Position numbers and translations under genes: made by a program. A model generated the notes under the pieces. That model made no database searches. It worked only from the letters and a program-made list of their open reading frames with translations, and had not been told where the DNA came from. DNA of 64,000 nt from Akkermansia sp. (GTDB lineage: Bacteria > Verrucomicrobiota > Verrucomicrobiia > Verrucomicrobiales > Akkermansiaceae), in contig JAFXCP010000027.1 of NCBI GenBank assembly GCA_017521405.1, positions 41,264-105,263 of the forward strand, read 5' to 3'. Positions 46,167 to 59,179 of this stretch are shown here, piece after piece. Every line of letters begins with the position of its first letter. The stretch's first letter is position 1.

Positions 46167-49100
46167 TTAGGCTCTGCGGCGGCGGGCAGTCATGGTTGCC
46201 AGAGCCAGCAGGCTAAGCGCCGCTGTGGCGGGCTCCGGCACCGTGTTCAGGGTGAAACTGTGGGTATTACCCGAGCTGCTGCTCAGGCTGGCACCATTCA
46301 TGTACACCGCCAAGCCGGAGTAATCCTCCGTGGGGGCGGAGCCGAAATCGATATCCACCCCGGTGTAACCCGCACTGAGCAGGGCTTGCGTATCCAAGGA
46401 GAAGGTAAGCTCACCCTCCACTTTGCATTGGAACAGCCCACTGAGATTCACTGTAAATACACTGCCCTCTCCCAGCTCCGGCAGGGAGAGTTGCACCACA
46501 GCACCGGAAAGGATGATGGTGCCCGCCTCTCCTACGGAGAAGCTGCTTTGCCCATCGAAGCTCACATTCGTAAGCAGCAGGGTTACGGCCTCCATCTCGG
46601 TGGAGAAGTGTACATTCTGCATCTCCATGCCGGAGATTTCATACACCTCCTCCAAACCTTCTATCCAGAGGTCCTTGGCTTGTGCCGTACTACCGAGCCC
46701 CACCATGCCGCCCGCCGTGGTCTGCACCCCGGAGAGGGTGGCGGGGGTATCCCCTTGGCCGTGCAGCGTAGAGCCGTCCAGCGTGGTTGTATTCTTCAGC
46801 AGAGCTGTGGTGCCTTCCGTTACCGTGAGCCCCGTAGCGGAGATGCTGCTGTTCACCGTTACCGTGGAACCGGCATCAAGGTTTTCATCATCCAGCGTCA
46901 CATGGAACACGCCTTTGCCATTGGTGTCCATAGTCACGTTAATTTCCTTACTGCCGCTGAAGGTGACGTATGTTTCCGCTGCAGTACCACCCCACCCCGC
47001 ATTGCCGGGGCTGTGGGAAAGCAAGCCCGTCCATGCGGAAGTATCCCCGGCAAAGATGAAGTACTGATCCGTGCCGCGTTCGTTGCTACGTATCAGTGTG
47101 CCTTCGCCGGAGATACTGCCGGTAAAGGTGCGAGTATCGCCGTACCACCCATCGTTGATACTCCAGGCGGCGGCATCTCCATTGTTCGTGAGGATGAGGT
47201 TAGGTGCGTATGTTTGCGCCTTAGTCCCGTCTTGTCCGTTGGCCTGATTTAGATAGCCGGTTACCCCGCAGAACTCCACGGAGGAACCCGCATGGCCCAA
47301 GGTATTGAGGTTGAGCCCGGCGAAGGAAGCCGCGGTAAGTTTTATGGTGCCCTTCCAATCCTCTTCCAAGGTGATGGAGTTCCCTAAGCTGCTGTTGGCG
47401 CCTATATGGAACATGCCGGAGCCGGCAAGCCTGAGCGAAGCATCGGGGGTGACTCTGCTAATGGAGGATATTTGGAGTTCTTGCTGCTCGCTGAGGCTCA
47501 GGATAGCACCGGCACCTTCCACTAGAATGGTACACTCCTCGCCCATGCTCAGCAGCTTGTTGAGCTGGAGGCGGGCGCCGGCACCCAGCCGGATGCGGCC
47601 ATTGTCCATCAATTCGGCTTCGTGGTTTAACAGCAGGGTGGAAGCTGCACCCACGCTGAGGGAGGCCACCTTTGCATCGGATTGCAGGTCCAGCACCGCG
47701 CCGTCTTGCACGCAGAGGTCACCGCGCGTGTTCAGGCTTGCATTGTTTGTGCCAATCAGCGCATATTGTCCTTGGGCAAAGGTGGCGGAGTTTACCTCGG
47801 CATCCTGAGTCAAAAGTACCGTTTGCGGTGCATCCCCGGCACCGGAGAATACGGCGGCCACGTTGCTGCCGATTTCTGAGAGGGAAATGAGGTTGCTGCT
47901 GTCCCCATCCGTTGCGGACCAAGAGGCAGAATCCCATGCGGCGCCATTACTGCCTTCCCAGTACAGCTTGGCTGCACCTGTTTGGAGGGTAACGCTGCCA
48001 TCTGCGGCAAAATAGAGCAGGGCTTCTGTAAATGCCTCATCCTCGAAGGTGAAGTAGTTGGCGGCGGTGCTGTAATGCGCTGTGGTGTTGGAGGTATTGC
48101 TAAAAAGCGTCCAGAAATTGCCCTCTGCACCGGAAAGGTCGAGTTTGACCGTACCGGGATTAGTGAGGGCATGCCCTGCCAAATTCAGGCTGCTGCCCGC
48201 CGTCCAATCCTTCAGGGAAAGCGTGCCGCCATTGAGTGCCAAATCCGCTTCCAGTGTGGCTCCGGCGGTAATGTTGAGCATCTTGCCGCTATCGAGGCTC
48301 AGCCCATGCGTAATGCCAAGCGTGGTGCCTGTGGCAAGGGTGTAAAGGCTGCCGTGGCCGCTTCCGGCCAAATAGAGCGCACCGCCTTCCACGCTGATGC
48401 TGCCGTTAAAGCTCTCCATGCTGCCGGTGATGCTCTGCTTCTTATTCCCTTGCTTGATGATGCTGATACCACTGCCGATGGCGGCTTTGGTGGCGGCGTC
48501 GATGCCGACGTTGAGGATGAGGGTGGCGGAGCTTGCCCCGGAGTCATTGGTGATTTCTGCGGAATCGGTATCGCCCAGTGAGCTGTCATCTTTAATGCCT
48601 GCCAGAGTCACCTGCGTATTACCCAGCGCCAGTTGGAAATGGGAAGATTTGTTGTAATCCTCCTCCTTGAAGGTGAGTACCGCATTTGCAAGCATATCGG
48701 TATCATTGAGCTTCAGGCGGACGTTGCGCTCATTCTGTGTATTACCGTACGAAGCGCTCACCAGATGCAGATTGCCGGAGAATGCAGTGGCGGAATCCTG
48801 CGTGGCATTGCCCACATTGAAGGTGGACCAATGGGAAGTGCGGGCTGCGGAACTGAGCTTGAGGGTGTCCCCTGCCGCGGAGGTGGAGGCCAGCTCCGCG
48901 ATGTTGTAGCTGCCGGCATAGCCATTATCCTCGTAATCTCCCAGCGTGGAGCTACCTTTCACCGTCAGCTTGCCGATACTCAGACTCTTCCCTGTGTCGG
49001 TAAACTTGGTCAGATAGCTACTGTTATTGCTGAGCGCCAGACCCTCCAGAGAGATGGAAGAACTGCTTTGCTGTATGCGTATTTCGGAGTTATCCAGCGC

Positions 49101-50519
49101 GAGGCTTCCCTGGGTGGCATCGCCGTGGAGTACCTTCAGCGTACTGTTGTTAATATGGGCATTGGCACCTTCCGCCACAGTCAGCGTCAGGCTGTAATCC
49201 GTGGTCGTCGTGAGGCCGTTCTGCACTACATCGCTACCGCTGATTTTGAGTATGCCGGTGCCGGAGATGCTATTGGTTTTCAACCCGGAATCCATCAATT
49301 CCAGAGTGCCGTCCACATTCACATCGGAGGCTCTCAGCGTATAGCCGTTGCCGGTTAGTCTCATGGTGGAGGAAAGCACAGCCAGCGTGCCTACGCTGAC
49401 GTCCTCCCCTAGGGTGACTCGGTTCAGATTGGAAGCAAAATAGAGGTTGTTACCGTTTTGGAAAATGTGGCCATCGCGGAAGCCGGTGCTGCTGTTTTTG
49501 AGGGTAAGGTCGAAACCGGAATTCCAGAGGCACAGGTTATCGTGAGTAACAAGGTTGATATAGCCCGTTCGGGAAAAATCCACAGAGAAGAGGCGTGTAT
49601 CGTATCCCGTGACATTGCCGGAAGTCAGCTTATCCCAGCCATTAACAGTGCCGCTATCGGCAAAGGAGTACATGGCGGAGCCGCCGGAAAGCGGCGTGTA
49701 GCGGGATAAATCAAAGACAACGCTTTGCTCCACGTTGAGAGTGCCTGAGTTGATAATCCCGCCCAGAAATTTGATGTTTCCTTGCAGGGTAAGGGTGCCG
49801 GAATTCTTGATAGTACTGTTTTTTTCATCCAAGTTACGGATGCTCAGATTGCCCTCGTTGATTAGGTCGGCACTATTCAGAGTTACGTTGTTAATGGTGG
49901 TGGCCGTGGTGCTGCCCAGTGTGAGAGAAGATGTCATTCCCAGAGTTAATTGGCCGATGTTAATGTCGGCTGCCTGCTCTGCGCTGCCACCGTTCAGAAC
50001 GGTTTTGCCTTCGATGTTAAACGTATGGACATTGATGCTGGAGGCAGAACATGTGGTAACTTTGGAGAGGTAGGTGTTCAACCCCATGGATAAAGTGGAA
50101 CCGGCATTGACGTTGATGGTGCCGGTAAAATCATCCATATCGCCCGTGAACTTCAGGATGTTGGCGCCGCCGCCTGTTTTGCTGATGGTGCCGGAGCCGG
50201 AAACGGAGCCACTGAAGGTGTAAGTGTACGTGGAATAGCCGTTATTGAGGATGAGGCCTGCCGGAGTATCCGGAACGCTGCTGCCATCGATGATGACTTG
50301 GCCTCCGTACGTTTGATTACTCTTGGCAAAGTAGTTTTCCCCGCTGCCTGCCACCATGTTGAATCTTACATTTGTGGCATCCGCTGTTGTCAGGTCAATG
50401 TTCGTGTTGCCGCTGCCGGAGTAAGTTCCGTTTTCGTATGCGGCATACACCGCTGAGTTTAAGGTGAGCATGCCGGCAAGTAAAAGCCGGCAAAGGCGGT
50501 GGGGAAGGTGTGGTTTCAT
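46167..50519 (-). CDS. Giant beta-strand-repeat protein with PEP-CTERM sorting signal
   Basis: A 1450-aa exported surface protein. The start at 50519 gives a signal peptide with basic and hydrophobic parts (RLLLAGMLTLNSAVYA). The body is made of autotransporter-type beta-strand repeats (GSGTISKTGGG, TLQGNIKFLGG). It ends in a PEP-CTERM tail: VPEPATAALSLLALATMTARRRR, that is VPEP, a hydrophobic helix and Arg-rich end, the signal for an exosortase (not in the window). Instead of a beta-barrel it is thus anchored or released via exosortase. Residues around 1090-1290 share a long module with the autotransporter at about 5180-5760 (for example GVTGYL, TNNGDAAAW, DTRTFTGSISGEGTL, DTNGKG). Sorting call is strong; ligand unknown. 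Confidence 0.9.
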   Translation of the reverse strand: MKPHLPHRLCRLLLAGMLTLNSAVYAAYENGTYSGSGNTNIDLTTADATNVRFNMVAGSGENYFAKSNQTYGGQVIIDGSSVPDTPAGLILNNGYSTYTYTFSGSVSGSGTISKTGGGANILKFTGDMDDFTGTINVNAGSTLSMGLNTYLSKVTTCSASSINVHTFNIEGKTVLNGGSAEQAADINIGQLTLGMTSSLTLGSTTATTINNVTLNSADLINEGNLSIRNLDEKNSTIKNSGTLTLQGNIKFLGGIINSGTLNVEQSVVFDLSRYTPLSGGSAMYSFADSGTVNGWDKLTSGNVTGYDTRLFSVDFSRTGYINLVTHDNLCLWNSGFDLTLKNSSTGFRDGHIFQNGNNLYFASNLNRVTLGEDVSVGTLAVLSSTMRLTGNGYTLRASDVNVDGTLELMDSGLKTNSISGTGILKISGSDVVQNGLTTTTDYSLTLTVAEGANAHINNSTLKVLHGDATQGSLALDNSEIRIQQSSSSISLEGLALSNNSSYLTKFTDTGKSLSIGKLTVKGSSTLGDYEDNGYAGSYNIAELASTSAAGDTLKLSSAARTSHWSTFNVGNATQDSATAFSGNLHLVSASYGNTQNERNVRLKLNDTDMLANAVLTFKEEDYNKSSHFQLALGNTQVTLAGIKDDSSLGDTDSAEITNDSGASSATLILNVGIDAATKAAIGSGISIIKQGNKKQSITGSMESFNGSISVEGGALYLAGSGHGSLYTLATGTTLGITHGLSLDSGKMLNITAGATLEADLALNGGTLSLKDWTAGSSLNLAGHALTNPGTVKLDLSGAEGNFWTLFSNTSNTTAHYSTAANYFTFEDEAFTEALLYFAADGSVTLQTGAAKLYWEGSNGAAWDSASWSATDGDSSNLISLSEIGSNVAAVFSGAGDAPQTVLLTQDAEVNSATFAQGQYALIGTNNASLNTRGDLCVQDGAVLDLQSDAKVASLSVGAASTLLLNHEAELMDNGRIRLGAGARLQLNKLLSMGEECTILVEGAGAILSLSEQQELQISSISRVTPDASLRLAGSGMFHIGANSSLGNSITLEEDWKGTIKLTAASFAGLNLNTLGHAGSSVEFCGVTGYLNQANGQDGTKAQTYAPNLILTNNGDAAAWSINDGWYGDTRTFTGSISGEGTLIRSNERGTDQYFIFAGDTSAWTGLLSHSPGNAGWGGTAAETYVTFSGSKEINVTMDTNGKGVFHVTLDDENLDAGSTVTVNSSISATGLTVTEGTTALLKNTTTLDGSTLHGQGDTPATLSGVQTTAGGMVGLGSTAQAKDLWIEGLEEVYEISGMEMQNVHFSTEMEAVTLLLTNVSFDGQSSFSVGEAGTIILSGAVVQLSLPELGEGSVFTVNLSGLFQCKVEGELTFSLDTQALLSAGYTGVDIDFGSAPTEDYSGLAVYMNGASLSSSSGNTHSFTLNTVPEPATAALSLLALATMTARRRRA

Positions 50520-50531
50520 AATATGGAGAAA

Positions 50532-50559
50532 AGGATAGCACTTTCCTCCTCGAATGCAA
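50532..50559 (-). promoter_or_regulatory. Promoter of the PEP-CTERM gene
   Basis: On the - strand: TTGCAT (50554-50559), 16-nt spacer, TATCCT (50532-50537), 12 nt before the ATG. Confidence 0.5.
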
Positions 50560-50604
50560 GAGGAAAAAGCTCTTAAAGGCTCATCCTCACGCCATATAAG
50601 GATG

Positions 50605-53046
50605 CTATTTAGCATCCGTTACGCCGATGCGGTCCAAAAGATTCAAGCGGCGCATGAGTTCCTGCGCGCTGGTTTTGCCTTGGAGTAGGGCACGGTAGTG
50701 GGCAATTAGCTCGGTGCATTGCTCCGGGGATTCATCCAGAAGCTCCAAGCGGAAGCGGTTCAGCCCGCAGCGGCGCATGCCTTCGGTGTAGCGGGCAGCG
50801 GTTTGTGCCTGCCCGTTGAACATGGTGTTGCGGCAGCCCTCATCACTGCGGAGGTAGTGCATGGCGTGGGTGCGGTCCATAATACGAACTCGGTGGTGTT
50901 CGCAAGGCTGGCCGCAGTCCTTAAAGCTGTGCCCTTGGCTTAGGAAGGTGCAGAATACGCAATGCTCCGTATGGAACATGGGAATGTGCTGGTGCAGGGT
51001 TAGCTCCAGCTCCGCCCCGCAGCCGCTGCGTAGTAAATCCGCCAGTTGGGAGGCATTTAAATCGTAGGAAACCGTACTGTGCCGCATGCCGAATTCTTTC
51101 CACAGTGCCACGCTTTCCGGATTGGCCGTGTTGAGGGAGAAATCCCCGGCCATGGGGATGCCTTTGTCTCGGAAATAATGGGCGGCACCCGGGTTGCGAA
51201 TCAGTACTCCATCCGGTTGCGCGGCCAGAATGTATTTGAAGTATCCCGCCTCCCGTGGTTTCATAATACGCATGGTGGCAATCCAAATGCGGGTGCCGGG
51301 GTATTCGGCGCGTATGCGCTCGGCGGTGGGTTGGTAATCCTGCAAGTGTTTAAAATCCAGATATAAACGCTTTACGCCTGCGGCAGCCGCTGCAAGGGCT
51401 TGCTCCGGCTCGCGGCAAAGGACGGAGAGTTTGTAGCCCTTAGCCGGAGCCATGGGAGGGAAGGGGTGGCTCCAGCCCTGCCATGGGCGGGTGGCTGCGG
51501 GCGGTGCATCCGCTGCCGGCAGCTGCTCCACCAGTTCGCGACGCATGCGGTTGAGGACGGAGAGCGGCAGCATGAGCCCCTCCTCCAGCTCGTATCGGCA
51601 CTTGCCCAAGCTGTATCCCGTGCCGCCCAAACGCCCGAATTGCGCTTCCAGCACCTCCGGGGTGAGGGGGCGTTTTTCCGCAGCTTCCAGAGCTTGCCCA
51701 CTGCCTATGGTAATGCCCCGGCAGCTGGCGGTAAGCTGGGCACCTATGCGCCCACAGAAGTAAATATCGAGCTGCTGCCCGGGGGTTTGCCGGGCATCCC
51801 GGCCAAAATCGCACCAAGTGGCATGCAGGGCTTTATCCAAGGCGGGGTCGGCCGTTTTCCAGAGGAGCTGGCCCGGGCGCACCAAGTGCCATGCAATGCG
51901 GCTTCCCTTGCCGTGGAAGAAGAGGCGGCAGCCTTGCACACGCCAGATGCGCCCTCCTTGTTCCTCGTTGCGGTCTTGCCCGGCATCAATCACAAAGCCA
52001 TCCCCGGGGGAGAGGGGAATGGGAGGCAGCGCATCTAGCTCCACCCAGCCCTCACCGCAGCGTGCAATGCGCCCGGCTAAAGCACCGCGCTTCTTGCCGA
52101 AGCGGCCGTGAGTGAGCAGGGGGTGATTTGTGCCATCCAGCCAGCCGGTGGAAAAACCGCGCGAAAAAGCCATTTGCATGGCGTATAAATCCTCCGCCCG
52201 CTGTGCCGGAGGAATGGGGTGAGCGGCCATGGCGGAATCAATGGCGCGGCGGTAGGCGCGGGTGGTGGCGGCCACGTATTCCGGGCTTTTAAGTCGCCCT
52301 TCTATTTTGAAACTGTGTACACCGGCGGCCAGCATTTGCGGCACGCGGTCCAGCGCGCAAAGGTCTTGCGGGGAGAAGATGTAGCGGCGCTCTCCGAGGT
52401 CGCGCAGTCGGCCATCCACCTCCAGTTTATACGGCATGCGGCAGGCTTGGGCGCATTCGCCTCTGTTGGCACTGCGCTGTCCCAAACTTTCGCTGGTGAG
52501 GCATTGCCCGGAGTAAGCCACACAGAGGGCTCCGTGGCAGAATACCTCAATCGGTTTGGCGGTGGCCTTGGCGCAGGCTTCTATTTCCCGCAGGGAAAGT
52601 TCCCGGGAAAGCACAATTTGCTGGGGGTCCAGCAGCTCATCCACCAAGCGCACGGCCTCCGGGCTGCTGAGGGTCATTTGCGTGGAGATGTGCAGCTCCA
52701 ACTTCCAATGCCCGCTGCGCCGCTGCCGGGAGATGAGAGCGGCTAAGCCCATGTCCTGCACGATGACTCCATCCACCCCGGCGGCATCCAGCGCATTCAG
52801 ATAATCCACGGCCTCCGGGAATTCTGCCGGGAAAATCAGCACATTCATCGTAACGTACGCCCGTACGCCATGCCGGTGCAAAAAAGGGATGAGTGCGCTT
52901 AAATCCTCCCGCGTAAAATTATCCGCCCTCATGCGGGCGTTGAACTGGTCGAGCCCGAAATACACGGCATCCGCCCCATTGGCTACGGCAGCACGCACGC
53001 AGTCCCAATTCCCCGCAGGGGCCAGTACTTCCGGTGTTCGTTCCAT
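50605..53046 (-). CDS. rlhA: U32-family protein, RlhA-like (23S rRNA hydroxylation)
   Basis: An 813-aa protein of peptidase family U32, whose RlhA branch makes 5-hydroxycytidine at 23S rRNA C2501; the peptidase label is historical. The signature ANRGECAQACRMPY with SGQCLTSESLGQR (about residues 185-220) carries the cluster Cys residues. A DUF3656-like middle region follows, and a second U32-like C-terminal part has Cys motifs HCVFCTFLS and DCGQPCEHH. The start at 53046 (MERTPEVLAPAGNWD) is the family start; an upstream Met at 53088 would overlap the IF-1-like gene, which ends 16 bp before 53046. E. coli RlhA is 653 aa; the extra is the C-terminal Cys domain. Substrate by inference. Confidence 0.8.
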   Translation of the reverse strand: MERTPEVLAPAGNWDCVRAAVANGADAVYFGLDQFNARMRADNFTREDLSALIPFLHRHGVRAYVTMNVLIFPAEFPEAVDYLNALDAAGVDGVIVQDMGLAALISRQRRSGHWKLELHISTQMTLSSPEAVRLVDELLDPQQIVLSRELSLREIEACAKATAKPIEVFCHGALCVAYSGQCLTSESLGQRSANRGECAQACRMPYKLEVDGRLRDLGERRYIFSPQDLCALDRVPQMLAAGVHSFKIEGRLKSPEYVAATTRAYRRAIDSAMAAHPIPPAQRAEDLYAMQMAFSRGFSTGWLDGTNHPLLTHGRFGKKRGALAGRIARCGEGWVELDALPPIPLSPGDGFVIDAGQDRNEEQGGRIWRVQGCRLFFHGKGSRIAWHLVRPGQLLWKTADPALDKALHATWCDFGRDARQTPGQQLDIYFCGRIGAQLTASCRGITIGSGQALEAAEKRPLTPEVLEAQFGRLGGTGYSLGKCRYELEEGLMLPLSVLNRMRRELVEQLPAADAPPAATRPWQGWSHPFPPMAPAKGYKLSVLCREPEQALAAAAAGVKRLYLDFKHLQDYQPTAERIRAEYPGTRIWIATMRIMKPREAGYFKYILAAQPDGVLIRNPGAAHYFRDKGIPMAGDFSLNTANPESVALWKEFGMRHSTVSYDLNASQLADLLRSGCGAELELTLHQHIPMFHTEHCVFCTFLSQGHSFKDCGQPCEHHRVRIMDRTHAMHYLRSDEGCRNTMFNGQAQTAARYTEGMRRCGLNRFRLELLDESPEQCTELIAHYRALLQGKTSAQELMRRLNLLDRIGVTDAK

Positions 53047-53062
53047 GCGGCAGAGGGCGGGA

Positions 53063-53296
53063 TTATACGAGGCTGCGGATGCGGGCACGGTCGAAATCCG
53101 CCGGGCAAATGGTCACATTCACCCTGTCCCCGGGGCGAATGAGTTCCAGCAGTGCCTCTTCCTTCTTCTGGATGAAGGCCACGGTTTTTTTGCCATTCGG
53201 CAGGGTGGCGTGGTAGGCCGTGGGCGCAAAGCGCTCGATGATGGTGCAGACGGCATCTACATATTGCGAGGGATAGGAGGATGTTTGCTGGCTCAT
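53063..53296 (-). CDS. IF-1-like S1/OB-fold protein
   Basis: A 77-aa protein with the translation initiation factor IF-1 layout: an N-terminal lead, HATLPNGKKTVAFIQKKEE (compare LPN...V.L.NG...AHISGK), then LIRPGDRVNVTICPADFDRARI, matching the IF-1 IRILPGDRVTVE and the Asp..Arg.RI end. The central HISGKMR loop is not conserved, so it is probably a paralogue, not the essential infA. It precedes the RlhA-like gene by 16 bp and follows the AsmA-like gene by 27 bp, suggesting an RNA-related unit. Confidence 0.75.
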   Translation of the reverse strand: MSQQTSSYPSQYVDAVCTIIERFAPTAYHATLPNGKKTVAFIQKKEEALLELIRPGDRVNVTICPADFDRARIRSLV

Positions 53297-53323
53297 GGAA
53301 AGGGGGTATGAAAAAGATGTGTA

Positions 53324-54961
53324 TCAGAAAAGGGAACGCAGAAGCCCACCGGCGGCCTCCGTGGCACTGCGGATGGGCTGGGGAGTTATTTTAACCGGGG
53401 TGGGGATGGTGCCATTCGTTTCCGCCTCCGGCGTATCCTCCTCTTCGCTTTCAGTCTCGGGAAGCGTAGTGGGGATGCTTTGCAGCAATTTGCCAAACAT
53501 GTTCAGGGCATTGCCGGCAGCATCCGGTAAGGCTTGTTTCAGCAGCGTGGAGATGCGGATGCTAAGGTCCTCTTGCGGAGTATCCAAACTGCCGCTCAGG
53601 TTAATGTTTACCCACAGGAAACCGGGCTCCCCCTGTGCGGTAAAGAGCTTTTGCTCCAGTAGGTTACGCTGTAATGGCAGCAGGGCAAAACTGTTTTCCG
53701 GCAGTCCCAGAGTGAGTGTGCCTCCAAGGGCTCCATCCTCCCCGATGATGATGTGCCCCCGCACCAACAAAAGGTCCCCCTTAGCCCGAAGATTGATTTG
53801 GTCCAGCAGCCATGCTCGGCGAATGTTTCGCCCGGCATCGTTATAGGGGAAGCTGATGCGGCATTCCGCCTGTTCCAGTTCCAAACTGCGGTAGGGGTAA
53901 CTGCGGTCTCCCATGGGCAGGGAGGAGAGAAAGGGTAAGCCCTCCAAAAGCCCTTGTTGCAGGGAAAGCTGCCCGGTGGCATTTTGGAGACGGTGCCCAC
54001 TGCCTTTAAAGGCAATACGCCCGAAAAGCTCACCCATGAGGCGTTTTTTCCAATCCTCGCTCAGCAGGCGCCCCACATCGGCCTTATTCACCTGCACATC
54101 CGCCCTCCATGGCCCGCGCTCTAAATCCGCCCCGGCCTTCAGGCTCAGCTCCCCGGGGCTAAGCATCAGGCGGCAATCCGATATATCCAGCCGCTTTCCG
54201 GTGTATACGCCGGAAATGCTGCGCACCCCGGCATCCCGCAGTATCTCATGCGGGGTGTGCAGCCGGGCATTATCCACGGTAAAAGTCCATGCGTCCTTGC
54301 TGAGGCGCGGTGCCGGAGCGGCTGTTACCATACCGCCCAGCAGTTTGTATTCCTGCTTTTTCTGGCGGAAAATGAGGTCCGTATCCCGGCATTCCACTTG
54401 GTCGAGGCTCACCTCCCTAAGGGTGAACCATGATTCCTTCTCTTCCTTTGCGGGTGTCGCACTCCCGCCGGCCGGGCGAGGCGTGGCGGCGGATGGGCGC
54501 TTCGTGGCTTTTGCCGGCTTTTTCTTTGCTGCGGGTAGACCGGGAGCGCGGTTAAGGGTGAACCCGGCTTCCTCCATCAGTAGTTTGCGAATGTGGAGGC
54601 GGCGTCCCAGCAGGGCTCGGCGGTCCAATTCTACGCTAATTTGGCGAGCCTCCGCTTTTTCCAGCAGCCCGGCGCGGCGCAGTTGCACTCCCTTTTCGTA
54701 AATGCGGTTGCCCTCTATGGCCAGGTTCTCTTGGAGCGTGCATTGTTGTGCCCCTGTGCTGCGGCGCATGCCTTGGGCTATTTCCTCCCGGAAATTATCC
54801 CCCTGTATGTAGGATACAAGCTGGTAATAAGCCGCCCCAAGCAGAAAAAGCAGCAGTGCCGCCACAGCCGCACCACCAAGAAGAATGCGCCCCAGCAGGG
54901 CATTCCCCGCTGCCTTGTTCCGTGTGCCGAATAGTGTTTTCCCCTTGCTGCGCCTTCCCAT
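53324..54961 (-). CDS. AsmA-like membrane-anchored envelope protein
   Basis: A 545-aa protein with one N-terminal TM helix (GRILLGGAAVAALLLFLLG, about residues 22-40) and a large periplasmic beta-rich domain of the AsmA/TamB type (LAIEGNRIYEKGV, LHIRKLLMEEAGFTL, WRADVQVNKADVG, QLSLQQGLLEGLPF, GALGGTLTLGLPEN). A Lys/Pro-Ala linker around residue 150 is likely disordered. AsmA-like proteins bridge lipid transport to the outer membrane; the role here is inferred from fold only. The start at 54961 (MGRRSKGK) is preferred to an upstream Met at 55033 because it places the TM near the terminus. Confidence 0.7.
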   Translation of the reverse strand: MGRRSKGKTLFGTRNKAAGNALLGRILLGGAAVAALLLFLLGAAYYQLVSYIQGDNFREEIAQGMRRSTGAQQCTLQENLAIEGNRIYEKGVQLRRAGLLEKAEARQISVELDRRALLGRRLHIRKLLMEEAGFTLNRAPGLPAAKKKPAKATKRPSAATPRPAGGSATPAKEEKESWFTLREVSLDQVECRDTDLIFRQKKQEYKLLGGMVTAAPAPRLSKDAWTFTVDNARLHTPHEILRDAGVRSISGVYTGKRLDISDCRLMLSPGELSLKAGADLERGPWRADVQVNKADVGRLLSEDWKKRLMGELFGRIAFKGSGHRLQNATGQLSLQQGLLEGLPFLSSLPMGDRSYPYRSLELEQAECRISFPYNDAGRNIRRAWLLDQINLRAKGDLLLVRGHIIIGEDGALGGTLTLGLPENSFALLPLQRNLLEQKLFTAQGEPGFLWVNINLSGSLDTPQEDLSIRISTLLKQALPDAAGNALNMFGKLLQSIPTTLPETESEEEDTPEAETNGTIPTPVKITPQPIRSATEAAGGLLRSLF

Positions 54962-55031
54962 GGTTTCTGCCGTGTTTATAACAGATACCCTCCGCTCTTT
55001 CAAGTCTATTCCTCCCGGCGGAGAATGATTC

Positions 55032-55070
55032 AAAAAAAGACCGCCGGGTGCGGAGTTCGCACCGGCGGTC
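55032..55070 (-). terminator. Terminator of the small lipoprotein gene
   Basis: On the - strand a near-perfect stem (13-14 bp, one bulged base, 55039-55070) is followed by TTTTTTT (A run 55032-55038). It lies between the lipoprotein gene and the AsmA-like gene. Confidence 0.9.
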
Positions 55071-55095
55071 CCGATAAGAATGAAGACGAAAAATT

Positions 55096-55281
55096 TTACT
55101 TACCCTTGGTGGCATCCAGTACCTTCACCGGAGCGGTGGGCTGGGTGGCCGTGCAGGGCTGCTCCACGGGCATGATGTCCTTGGGCATGGGGCGGAGCTT
55201 CGGCATGGGCTGAGTCTGGCAGCAGCAGGAGCTGAATGCCACGGAGCATGCAACAGCAAGAATGAGAGTCGTGAATTTCAT
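55096..55281 (-). CDS. Small Cys/Pro-rich lipoprotein
   Basis: A 61-aa protein with a signal peptide KFTTLILAVACSVAFSS followed by CCC; FSSC is a lipobox-like site, so the mature chain is probably a lipoprotein of about 43 residues. The mature part is Met/Pro-rich (MPKLRPMPKDIMPVEQP, TATQPTAPV). No family recognised. The start at 55281 gives the natural signal peptide; the frame is open upstream into the terminator region. It is flanked by strong terminators and so is monocistronic. Confidence 0.7.
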   Translation of the reverse strand: MKFTTLILAVACSVAFSSCCCQTQPMPKLRPMPKDIMPVEQPCTATQPTAPVKVLDATKGK

Positions 55282-55374
55282 AGATAAACTTTTGGTTGGC
55301 TGATTCCGCTGTGTATTGAAACAGATTCTTCCGCCTGAGTCAATCAAAATTTCCGACGGAATCCGCTTAATTTG

Positions 55375-55407
55375 AAAAAAAGCCACCCGCAGGTTTCTGC
55401 GGGTGGC
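55375..55407 (-). terminator. Terminator of nifJ
   Basis: On the - strand a perfect 11-bp stem (55397-55407 with 55382-55392), 4-nt loop, is followed by TTTTTTT (A run 55375-55381). Confidence 0.95.
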
Positions 55408-55434
55408 TGTAAATGGGAGAGAATGGCTCCGAAA

Positions 55435-59013
<3,579 letters not shown>

Positions 59014-59127
59014 GTGTGTACAATGAATGTGTGAAAATGGAATACATGCAGGAATGCGACACTCCCGCCGGGTGAAAAACAGACTTCACCTGCACTATAC
59101 TACACCCGGCGGAAGCCTAAATCAACC

Positions 59128-59156
59128 AAAAAAGGAAATCCTGCACGGGATTTTCC
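59128..59156 (-). terminator. Terminator of the coiled-coil/TPR gene
   Basis: On the - strand an 8-9 bp stem with one bulge (59148-59156 with 59134-59141) is followed by TTTTTT. The rest of 59014-59179 shows no gene. Confidence 0.7.
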
Positions 59157-59179
59157 TGCCGATGCATGGCAGAGGGCGC

